Shown in pieces: positions 6,368 to 12,494 of a DNA stretch of 16,854 nucleotides. The notes below the pieces were generated by a model. It worked only from the letters and a program-made list of their open reading frames with translations. It had not been told where the DNA came from and did no database searches. The stretch's first letter is position 1; each line of letters opens with the position of its first letter. The translations under genes and the position numbers were made by a program. The DNA is from DBFJGL01 sp048394785 (lineage in GTDB: Bacteria; Bacillota; Clostridia; Christensenellales; CAG-917), in the NCBI GenBank assembly GCA_048394785.1, contig DBFJGL010000099.1, positions 1-16,854 on the forward strand, in the 5' to 3' direction.

Positions 6368-6396
6368 TTGAATTGAAACGGCATTGCGGTTATAAT
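6368..6396 (+). promoter_or_regulatory. Promoter of the DNA glycosylase gene, placed for leaderless transcription
   Basis: TTGAAT (6368-6373) and TATAAT (6391-6396) with a 17-bp spacer. The ATG at 6403 is 7 nt after the -10 element, where transcription should begin. Confidence 0.8.
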
Positions 6397-6402
6397 AGAC
6401 GT

Positions 6403-6915
6403 ATGACGGAGAAATCAAAAAACAGACACGTTAAACACACGTTTGCGCCCATTGCGGACGAGCATTCCCGTATACTGATTTTGGGCAGCGTCCCGTCGGT
6501 CAAGTCGGTAGAACACGGCTTTTATTATATGCACCCTCAAAACCGTTTCTGGAAAACGATAAGCGCGATTATCGGCGAAAATCTTGTGGAAATGGATAAA
6601 TACGATAAAGCCGCCGCGCTTAAACGCCACGGTATCGCGCTTTACGACGCCGTCGAAGAATGTGATTTGACGGGGAGTTCGGACAGTTCGATTACAAACG
6701 TCATACCGGCGGATATACCCGCAATAATCAAAGGCACGCGCATTTCGACAATTTTCGCAAACGGGGCGGCGTCATACAAGTACCTCACAAAATATCACCC
6801 CGAATTACAGCGCATATCCGTCAAAATGCCGTCCACAAGTCCCGCGAATGCGGCGTGCTCGCTTGATAGCCTCATAAGCCAATGGCGCGAAGCGATTTCC
6901 CCTTACATTATATGA
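6403..6915 (+). CDS. Family-6 uracil-DNA-glycosylase superfamily enzyme (hypoxanthine/deoxyinosine DNA glycosylase)
   Basis: Predicted to remove deaminated adenine (hypoxanthine) from DNA, starting base-excision repair. The 170-residue protein has the superfamily's first active-site motif as LILGSVPSVKS (26-36), followed by GFYYMHPQNRFW (39-50), typical of the hypoxanthine DNA glycosylase branch. It also has a C-terminal loop MPSTSPANA (142-150), corresponding to the second, DNA-intercalating motif. There is no classical UDG GQDPYH motif. ATG 6403 is preferred over an upstream TTG at 6373, because that TTG overlaps the promoter. No ribosome binding site precedes the ATG, consistent with a leaderless mRNA. 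It is a single-gene unit, convergent with the WYL regulator gene. The branch assignment is from motif memory; substrate specificity is unproven. Confidence 0.85.
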   Translation: MTEKSKNRHVKHTFAPIADEHSRILILGSVPSVKSVEHGFYYMHPQNRFWKTISAIIGENLVEMDKYDKAAALKRHGIALYDAVEECDLTGSSDSSITNVIPADIPAIIKGTRISTIFANGAASYKYLTKYHPELQRISVKMPSTSPANAACSLDSLISQWREAISPYII

Positions 6916-6960
6916 AAACCTGCCTCCGCTATCTGTCGACGGGTTCCGATATAATGTAAG
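6902..6960. repeat. Perfect 12-bp inverted repeat spanning the convergent gene ends
   Basis: CTTACATTATAT (6902-6913) overlaps the last codons and stop of the glycosylase gene; its exact complement ATATAATGTAAG is at 6949-6960, just past the stop codon of the WYL regulator gene. The spacing is 35 nt. There is no T-tract, so it is not a normal intrinsic terminator. Confidence 0.7.
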
Positions 6961-6968
6961 CGCCAACT

Positions 6969-7964
6969 CTAATTATCTTTGTCGCAATACGCCGAAAAGC
7001 TTTGTTCGAGAGCGGACTTTATGCCGTCTACTGCGGACTTGGGCGATAACAGTTTTATTTTGTCTCCGAAAATTGCGCACCAGCCGTAAAACGTCGGGCT
7101 GAGCTGAACGTTGACGTATATTTTATACCAGCCGTCGCCCTGTCCGAAAAACGCGGTCTGTTCTCCGAATTTATCCATAACTGCGTCAATCATCGTTTCG
7201 CTGACAAGCATAGCCACTTCCGCGGTTTCGCCGCCGTACATGGAAAACGCCTGACTTTTATAACTGTTTACATCAAAGTTTTTTATTGCGGCAATATCGG
7301 GTATATTCTCGTCTTCGAGTCTGACGTCCTCCATTCTGTCCACGCGAAAGTTTGAAAAATCGCCGTACTTATCGCTGTATGCTATAAGATAATAATTGTC
7401 GTCCGAAAACACCAGCGCTACGGGGCTAACCGCGTAGCGTTCTTTATTTCTTCTGAACACCCTGCCTCCGTTCGCGTCGTAATCGAAATACAAAAAACTC
7501 GCTTTCTTCTTGCAAAGAACGGCTCTGTCGAGTGCGTCCACAGAATAAAATATGCTTTCGTTGGTGTGTTTTCGCGTGTTGAACCGCACAACATTTTCAA
7601 GAAGCAGGTCGGCGCGGTGACTGCCCGCAAGATTTGCGATTTTGCACACGAGGTCACGCGTTTTGCGCTCGGTGACGAAACTTGCAGCCTGCACCGCGTC
7701 AAGCAATATTTTCAACTCCGCTATGTCGAAAGTTCTGTCCGTAACGTAATAGAGATTTTGAGTGCTCCTTACGCACATTATCTCATAGCCGTATTCGTTG
7801 AGCACCTTTATGTCGTCGTACAATGACTTGCGCGCACAATCTATACCCTGCTCTTTCAGCATTCTGATAATGTCGTTTGTGCTGAGCGGATGCTCTTCGT
7901 CGCTGTACATTCTGAGAATTTCAAGCACTCTCAACAGCTTTATCTTCTGATTTTCCGTGCGCAT
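6969..7964 (-). CDS. WYL-domain transcriptional regulator with N-terminal HTH
   Basis: A 331-residue ligand-sensing transcription factor. Residues about 1-75 form a winged-helix HTH of the DeoR/HTH_11 type (LLRVLEILRMYSDEEHPLST, then ARKSLYDDIKVLNEYGYEI). The WYL core spans about 140-215, with YAVSPVALVF, NYYLIAYSD (190-198) and the FRVDRM element (206-211). A WCX-like C-terminal extension follows. WYL domains are thought to bind nucleic-acid or nucleotide-like ligands; the ligand here is unknown. ATG 7964 is set by a strong AAAGGAGG site (7970-7977). It lies 80 bp downstream of a small unknown gene on the same strand with no terminator between them, so they are probably co-transcribed. The gene ends convergently with the DNA glycosylase gene. 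Confidence 0.9.
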   Translation of the reverse strand: MRTENQKIKLLRVLEILRMYSDEEHPLSTNDIIRMLKEQGIDCARKSLYDDIKVLNEYGYEIMCVRSTQNLYYVTDRTFDIAELKILLDAVQAASFVTERKTRDLVCKIANLAGSHRADLLLENVVRFNTRKHTNESIFYSVDALDRAVLCKKKASFLYFDYDANGGRVFRRNKERYAVSPVALVFSDDNYYLIAYSDKYGDFSNFRVDRMEDVRLEDENIPDIAAIKNFDVNSYKSQAFSMYGGETAEVAMLVSETMIDAVMDKFGEQTAFFGQGDGWYKIYVNVQLSPTFYGWCAIFGDKIKLLSPKSAVDGIKSALEQSFSAYCDKDN

Positions 7965-8044
7965 ACGCGCCTCCTTTTACTTTTCCGTAATGAATACGCT
8001 CTACGCGCGACGTATCAATCCTTACCGTCGAACGGCGGACTTCT

Positions 8045-8368
8045 TCATATACGCGCCCGACACGCGCCGAACCCCGTTCTTGCGGAACGGCTGCGCATAT
8101 CCACCACGCGCAATCTGCCCGTAATAAAGGTTTTGAGTTCCGCAACAGTGGTGCGCTCGTTCACGACAAGACATCTGAGCGCAGCGTCGGCAGCAGCCGT
8201 GCCTACGCAGAACGAGCACTCCGCAAAGCCGTCAGACAGCGTGCAGTAAAGCATTTCGCCGCTTACAAAATACTGCGAGCGATAACGACGCCCGCAAAGC
8301 CCGTCTATAACGCCGATTACCGCGTTTGCATCAAAATATGTTCTTCTCTCTTTTTGATAAACCGTCAT
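8045..8368 (-). CDS. Small protein of unknown function upstream of the WYL regulator
   Basis: I do not recognise this 107-residue protein. The start is ATG 8368, chosen because GGAGG lies just upstream at normal distance; an in-frame ATG at 8446 has no site and overlaps the predicted transcription start. The sequence begins MTVYQKERRTYFDANAVIGV, contains six Cys (including ECSFC) and has an Arg-rich C-terminal tail. No signal peptide or membrane segment is seen. It is preceded by a near-consensus promoter and is probably first in an operon with the WYL regulator. The open frame is supported by the ribosome binding site and promoter rather than by homology; the C-terminal Arg-rich part could reflect a frameshift near 8100. 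Confidence 0.6.
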   Translation of the reverse strand: MTVYQKERRTYFDANAVIGVIDGLCGRRYRSQYFVSGEMLYCTLSDGFAECSFCVGTAAADAALRCLVVNERTTVAELKTFITGRLRVVDMRSRSARTGFGACRARI

Positions 8369-8415
8369 ATCGTTTCCTCCGTACAAATAAAATATAGCGC
8401 GTAAAAGAAAAATAT

Positions 8416-8443
8416 GACACCTTATATTGTCCCTTTTAAGACA
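8416..8443. promoter_or_regulatory. Possible operator: GACA/TGTC half-sites at 12-bp period
   Basis: GACA (8416-8419), TGTC (8428-8431) and GACA (8440-8443) are spaced exactly 12 bp apart with alternating orientation, just downstream of the -10 element. On the minus strand the half-sites follow TTAAAAGG and ATATAAGG. It could be an autoregulatory site for the WYL regulator. Short motifs; moderate chance of coincidence. Confidence 0.35.
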
Positions 8444-8448
8444 CATCT

Positions 8449-8477
8449 ATTATACGGCGGCAATACAAAAAATTCAA
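8449..8477 (-). promoter_or_regulatory. Promoter of the small-protein/WYL regulator unit
   Basis: On the minus strand TTGAAT (8472-8477) and TATAAT (8449-8454), 17-bp spacer. Predicted start near 8442, giving a leader of about 74 nt. Confidence 0.8.
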
Positions 8478-8520
8478 GTTTATAGAAAAGATAAAAATGC
8501 TCTTTTTGAGCGAACGCAGT

Positions 8521-8550
8521 AAAAAAGCAACGGAAATCCGTTGCTTTTTT
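8521..8550 (-). terminator. Intrinsic terminator of the adhE operon
   Basis: AAAAAAGCAACGG, loop AAAT, CCGTTGCTTTTTT: a symmetric stem with A/T tracts on both sides, so it can act in either direction. The operon arriving on the minus strand (ferredoxin gene end at 8576) is the one that needs it. Confidence 0.9.
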
Positions 8551-8575
8551 GCGTTATTTCGTCTTAACGGGCTTG

Positions 8576-8824
8576 TTATTTTGCCAAAGGCAAAACTTTT
8601 TCATCAAAGAATTTCGCGGTGTCGGCAGGAAGGAGATTGAAATACTCTCCGTTAAGCGCAACCGCAACGCCGTTTGCTTCGCACTTGCCGAGGCAGAACT
8701 TGCCTGCCATATCGACTTTGTCTTTGAGGTTGTTCTTCATAATGAGCTCCTGAAAAGTTTCGATTACTTCGCGGGAACCTTTCAGATGGCACGCCGTGCC
8801 TATGCAAACTTCCAATTTAACCAT
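8576..8824 (-). CDS. Thioredoxin-like [2Fe-2S] ferredoxin
   Basis: Small electron carrier, 82 residues, complete. Cys7 and Cys12 (CIGTACHLKGS) with Cys44 and Cys48 (GKFCLGKC) give the four-Cys pattern of thioredoxin-fold [2Fe-2S] proteins related to NuoE/HydC-type subunits. ATG 8824 has GAGGTG upstream at normal distance. It is the last gene of an operon with adhE and a kinase-fold protein (21 bp after the kinase gene) and directly precedes a terminator. Such proteins usually accompany hydrogenases or formate dehydrogenases; none is encoded here, so its redox partner is unknown. It may serve NADH/ferredoxin balance in fermentation (inference). Confidence 0.9.
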   Translation of the reverse strand: MVKLEVCIGTACHLKGSREVIETFQELIMKNNLKDKVDMAGKFCLGKCEANGVAVALNGEYFNLLPADTAKFFDEKVLPLAK

Positions 8825-8845
8825 AATAATTCACCTCGCTACACG

Positions 8846-9595
8846 TTATTCAAAGTCGACAACGTCCACCCATTTGAGCAGGAAATCTCTCTCCTCGGGC
8901 TTACCTTTGACGGACTGCGACGCCGCCACGATGGGCAGCCAATTATTGATATACTGTCTTGCCGTATCGCTCTTTTTGCTGAACAGTTTCATATACTTCT
9001 CGGCAAGCGCGTCGTTGCCGTTGAGTTTGAAAAGCAGATACGTTCTCGCGGCGTCCGCGGAGGCATTGCCCTGCGTTGCGTGAGACCAGTCGATGATGTA
9101 CGCTTTGCCGTCGTTGGCTATAATGATGTTGCTCGGGTTAAAATCGCCGTGGCACAGTTTCTTGTGTTTGGGCATACCGTGCAAGCGCGTATGCAGTTCG
9201 TAACGAATGGTCGGGTCGAGGTTTGCCTCGTTGATTTTTCTGTCCATTTTGTCCTGCAATTTATTGAGCAACGGAGCGCGGTAGGAGTGCATTTCGAGTT
9301 GGAGATTTACGAATATATCGAGATATTCGTCCATCTTATCGGGATTTTCGTCCATAAGACGCTGCAAGGTTTTGCCGTCTATATATTCCATTATGATAGC
9401 CCACTTGCCGTCGATTTTGGTAACCTCTCTGATTTGCGGCACGGCAAGTCCGGTTTCCTCTACTCTGGATTGATTCAGAGCCTCGTTAAGCACGTCCGAT
9501 TTGGAATAATCCGCGTCGAACAGCTTGACTACGCTGTCGCCGTCACGATATACGGTCTTGCCCGTCCTGACTGCTATAACTCTGTCAAGTTTCAT
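8846..9595 (-). CDS. APH/choline-kinase-fold small-molecule phosphotransferase
   Basis: A 249-residue protein with the eukaryotic-like kinase fold of the APH family. Lys24 (SVVKLF) and Glu38 are candidates for the ATP-anchoring pair. Catalytic loop HGDFNPSNII has Asp151 and Asn156, and the metal-binding Asp169 lies in AYIIDWSHA, followed by a DAARTY segment. The substrate is unknown: members phosphorylate aminoglycosides, choline/ethanolamine, sugars or amino acids, so an antibiotic-resistance role should not be assumed. ATG 9595 follows a GGAGG site and comes 9 bp after the adhE stop, so the two are translated from one mRNA. Gene position between adhE and a ferredoxin suggests a role linked to fermentation or its control, but this is inference. 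Confidence 0.85.
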   Translation of the reverse strand: MKLDRVIAVRTGKTVYRDGDSVVKLFDADYSKSDVLNEALNQSRVEETGLAVPQIREVTKIDGKWAIIMEYIDGKTLQRLMDENPDKMDEYLDIFVNLQLEMHSYRAPLLNKLQDKMDRKINEANLDPTIRYELHTRLHGMPKHKKLCHGDFNPSNIIIANDGKAYIIDWSHATQGNASADAARTYLLFKLNGNDALAEKYMKLFSKKSDTARQYINNWLPIVAASQSVKGKPEERDFLLKWVDVVDFE

Positions 9596-9604
9596 AACTC
9601 CTCC

Positions 9605-12205
9605 TTATTTGCCGTAGTAGGCGTTGAGATACATTTCCTTGATTTCGCTCATCAAGGGGTAACGGGGATTTGCGCCGGTGCACTGGTCGTCGAACGCCTG
9701 CTCCACCATTTCGTCCAGCGTTGCGAGGAAACTCTCCTCCTCTACGCCGTAATCTTTGATTGTCTTTTTGATGCCGACCTTTTCTTTGAGCTCGTCGAGC
9801 GCCTTGATAAAGTTATCCAGCTTCTCCGCGTCGTTTTTGCCCTTTATTCCGAGATATTCCGCAACTTCGGCGTATCTTCTCAAAGTGTGGGGGTGGTCAT
9901 ATTGAGGGAATGTACCCATCTTTACGGGAACTTCGGCGGCGTTGAAACGCAGCACTTCGTCAATCATAAGCGCGTTGGCTACGCCGTGGGGCAGATGATG
10001 GAACGCTCCGAGTTTATGCGCCATAGAGTGGCATACGCCGAGGAACGCGTTTGCAAACGCCATACCAGCCATAGTTGCGGCGTTGCCCATTTTCTCTCTT
10101 GCGAGCGCGTCGTTGGGACCGTTGTCGTAAGCTCTGGGCAGATATTCGAAGATAACTTTGAGCGCGCGCAGTGCAAGACCGTCGGTATAGTCTGTGGCGA
10201 GCATCGAGGCATAAGCTTCGAGCGCGTGGGTGACTGCGTCGATACCCGACGCGGCGGTAAGCCCCTTGGGCGCGTTCATCATAACGTCCGCGTCCACTAT
10301 TGCCATATTGGGCATAAGTTCGTAGTCGGCAAGCGGATATTTGACTCCCGTCTTCTCATCGGTTATGACGGCGAACGGAGTGACTTCCGAGCCGGTGCCC
10401 GCAGAGGTCGGGACTGCGATGAAATATGCCTTTTCGCCCATCTTGGGGAAGGTGTACACCCTCTTTCTGATGTCCATAAAGCGCATTGCCAAGTCCATAA
10501 AGTCTACTTCGGGGTGCTCGTACATAACCCACATAATCTTGCCGGCGTCCATTGCCGAGCCGCCGCCGAGCGCGATAATGCAATCGGGCTTAAAGGCGTT
10601 CATTGCCGCCGCGCCTTCCTTAGCGCACGCAAGAGTGGGGTCGGGAGCGACGTTAAAGAACGTGGTGTGTACGATGCCCATTTCGTCAAGCTTGTCCGTA
10701 ATGGGTTTTGTGTATCCGTTGGAGAACAGGAAATTATCGGTGACGATAAACGCTCTCTTTTTGTTCATATAGTGTTTAAGCTCGTCCAACGCAACGGGCA
10801 GACAGCCTTTTTTAAGATATACCTTTTGCGGTGCTCTGAACCACAACATATTTTCTCTCCTTTCCGCGACGGTTTTGATATTGAGCAGATGTTTTACTCC
10901 GACGTTTTCGCTGACGCTGTTACCGCCCCAGCTTCCGCAGCCGAGCGTGAGCGACGGCGCGAGTTTGAAGTTGTACAAATCGCCTATACCGCCCTGAGAG
11001 GAAGGTGTGTTTATGATGCAACGGCAGGTTTTCATAGCCTTCTGCCACTCGTCGATCTTGTCCTTGCCCGTAAGCGTGTTGACGTAAAGCGAGGAGGTAT
11101 GTCCGTAACCGCCGTCGGCAATGAGCTGTTCCGCCTTGGCAACCGCGTCTTGGAAATTCTCCGCCTTGTACATTGCGAGAACGGGGCTGAGTTTTTCGTG
11201 CGCAAATTCTTCGCTTATATCAACGCTTTCAACTTCGCCGACAAGAATTTTGCTTCCTGCAGGAGCCTCGAATCCTGCCAGCGACGCTATCTTGCAAGCG
11301 GACTGACCTACTATTTTCGCATTCAGCGCGCCGTTGATTATGATTGTCTTTCTGACTTTCTCGGTTTCTTCCTCGTTGAGGAAATACGCGCCTCTCGCCT
11401 TGAATTCCTTTTTGAACTCGTTGTACACGTCCGAAAGCACGATGACGGATTGTTCGCTCGCGCAAATCATACCGTTATCGAAGGTCTTGGAGTGGAGAAT
11501 GGAAGACGCCGCAAGTTTGATATCCGCGCTGCTGTCCACTATTGCAGGCGTGTTGCCCGCGCCGACGCCTACCGCCGGTTTACCGCTGCTGTAAGCAGAT
11601 TTTACCATACCGGGACCGCCCGTTGCAAGAATTAAATCGGAATCCTTCATTACAAGCGCGCTGAGAGCAACCGTAGGCTCGTCAACCCAACCGATGATGT
11701 TTTCGGGCGCGCCGGCTTTGACCGCCGCTTCGAGGACTATTTTAGCCGCTTCAATCGTGCACTTTTTCGCTCTGGGGTGAGGCGAGAAGATTATGCCGTT
11801 TCTTGTTTTAAGCGCAAGCAGCGCTTTGAATATCGCAGTAGACGTGGGGTTGGTGGTGGGCACAACCGCCGCAATCACCCCGACGGGTTCGGCAATCTTC
11901 TTTATGCCGTATGCGTCGTCGCGTTCGATTTCGCCGCAAGTCTTCGTGTAACGGTACGCATTGTAAATGTACTCGGAGGCATAGTGGTTTTTGATGACCT
12001 TGTCCTCTACAATGCCCATACCCGTTTCCTCAACCGCAAGACGGGCAAGGGGTATGCGCTTCTTATTGGCGGCCATTGCCGCTTCAAAGAAAATCTTGTC
12101 CACCTGCTCCTGCGTGTAGGTGGAAAAAATTCTTTGCGCCTCCTTTACCTCGGCAAGCAATCTTTCCAGAGTTTCTTCGTTGTTCACAATGTAATCTCTA
12201 TCCAT
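9605..12205 (-). CDS. adhE: Bifunctional acetaldehyde-CoA/alcohol dehydrogenase
   Basis: Reduces acetyl-CoA to acetaldehyde and then ethanol, with NADH, regenerating NAD+ in fermentation. The 866-residue protein has an N-terminal CoA-acylating aldehyde dehydrogenase domain (about 1-440, catalytic Cys248 in FDNGMICASEQ; PTTNP and GAGNTPA cofactor-loop motifs). A linker is followed by a C-terminal iron-dependent alcohol dehydrogenase domain (about 450-866): GGGSAMDAGK nucleotide loop, PTSAGTGSEVTPFAV, and the metal-binding His segment CHSMAHKLGAFHHLPHG. Length is normal for the family, which forms long spirosome filaments. ATG 12205 is set by AAAGGAG (12213-12219); an upstream in-frame start would lie ahead of that site. 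It heads an operon with a kinase-fold protein and a ferredoxin, under a strong promoter with a repeat array. Confidence 0.97.
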   Translation of the reverse strand: MDRDYIVNNEETLERLLAEVKEAQRIFSTYTQEQVDKIFFEAAMAANKKRIPLARLAVEETGMGIVEDKVIKNHYASEYIYNAYRYTKTCGEIERDDAYGIKKIAEPVGVIAAVVPTTNPTSTAIFKALLALKTRNGIIFSPHPRAKKCTIEAAKIVLEAAVKAGAPENIIGWVDEPTVALSALVMKDSDLILATGGPGMVKSAYSSGKPAVGVGAGNTPAIVDSSADIKLAASSILHSKTFDNGMICASEQSVIVLSDVYNEFKKEFKARGAYFLNEEETEKVRKTIIINGALNAKIVGQSACKIASLAGFEAPAGSKILVGEVESVDISEEFAHEKLSPVLAMYKAENFQDAVAKAEQLIADGGYGHTSSLYVNTLTGKDKIDEWQKAMKTCRCIINTPSSQGGIGDLYNFKLAPSLTLGCGSWGGNSVSENVGVKHLLNIKTVAERRENMLWFRAPQKVYLKKGCLPVALDELKHYMNKKRAFIVTDNFLFSNGYTKPITDKLDEMGIVHTTFFNVAPDPTLACAKEGAAAMNAFKPDCIIALGGGSAMDAGKIMWVMYEHPEVDFMDLAMRFMDIRKRVYTFPKMGEKAYFIAVPTSAGTGSEVTPFAVITDEKTGVKYPLADYELMPNMAIVDADVMMNAPKGLTAASGIDAVTHALEAYASMLATDYTDGLALRALKVIFEYLPRAYDNGPNDALAREKMGNAATMAGMAFANAFLGVCHSMAHKLGAFHHLPHGVANALMIDEVLRFNAAEVPVKMGTFPQYDHPHTLRRYAEVAEYLGIKGKNDAEKLDNFIKALDELKEKVGIKKTIKDYGVEEESFLATLDEMVEQAFDDQCTGANPRYPLMSEIKEMYLNAYYGK

Positions 12206-12248
12206 AAGAGGTCTCCTTTTGACCAAATTTGATTTTCGGTTGCTTTAA

Positions 12249-12304
12249 TATCGAGTTTGTTTTATCGATATTTTGTTATCGATAGAATAATATCAATTTA
12301 CGCG
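12249..12304. promoter_or_regulatory. Four-unit 14-bp tandem repeat array over the adhE transcription start
   Basis: TATCGA occurs at 12249, 12263 and 12277, and TATCAA at 12291: four copies at an exact 14-bp period, the middle two as full palindromes TATCGATA. The array runs from the -10 element to about +30 of the transcript. This arrangement suggests an operator for a cooperatively binding repressor. A clean Rex site (TTGTTAA-N4-TTAACAA type), common before adhE in Bacillota, was not found. Confidence 0.6.
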
Positions 12305-12315
12305 CCCTATGTCAA
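12287..12315 (-). promoter_or_regulatory. Promoter of the adhE operon
   Basis: On the minus strand TTGACA (12310-12315) and TATTAT (12287-12292) with a 17-bp spacer, predicted start near 12280 and a leader of about 75 nt. The -10 region overlaps the 14-bp repeat array. Confidence 0.85.
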
Positions 12316-12372
12316 ACAAATTACGCCCCCGAAAAAATATTTTTATCACATACTTTTTTGTGGATTTTAATT

Positions 12373-12409
12373 CTGTTATATATAGTATGTTTATATACAT
12401 TATTAACAG
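12373..12409. repeat. AT-rich inverted repeat upstream of the adhE promoter
   Basis: CTGTTA (12373-12378) and TAACAG (12404-12409) flank a TA-rich core that itself contains GTAT...ATAC. It lies between the terminator of the ABC transporter gene and the adhE promoter. It could be an upstream regulator site; the low complexity makes this uncertain. Confidence 0.35.
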
Positions 12410-12431
12410 ATATATACGTCCGTTTTAACTT

Positions 12432-12461
12432 AAAAAGCCGCGCTTTGTTGTGCAAAGCGCG
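12432..12461 (-). terminator. Intrinsic terminator of the ABC/FtsX transporter gene
   Basis: On the minus strand CGCGCTTTG (12453-12461), 5-nt loop, CAAAGCGCG (12439-12447), then GC and TTTTT (12432-12436). It lies about 35 nt after the stop codon of the transporter gene. Confidence 0.9.
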
Positions 12462-12494
12462 ACAATAATATGCTCGAAAATATAAATCTTGTTG

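Noticed and set aside
8846..9595. Aminoglycoside resistance gene
   Set aside because: The fold is shared by many small-molecule kinases; operon context with adhE gives no support for a resistance role.
8549..11635. Very long plus-strand open frame (about 1028 residues) antisense to the ferredoxin, kinase and adhE genes
   Set aside because: No recognisable domain, no good ribosome binding site, and it lies opposite three well-supported genes. Codon bias of the real genes removes stop codons on the opposite strand.
12262..12290. Rex operator at the adhE promoter
   Set aside because: TTGTTA is present but the complementary TAACAA half is not; the 14-bp periodic repeat explains the sequence better.
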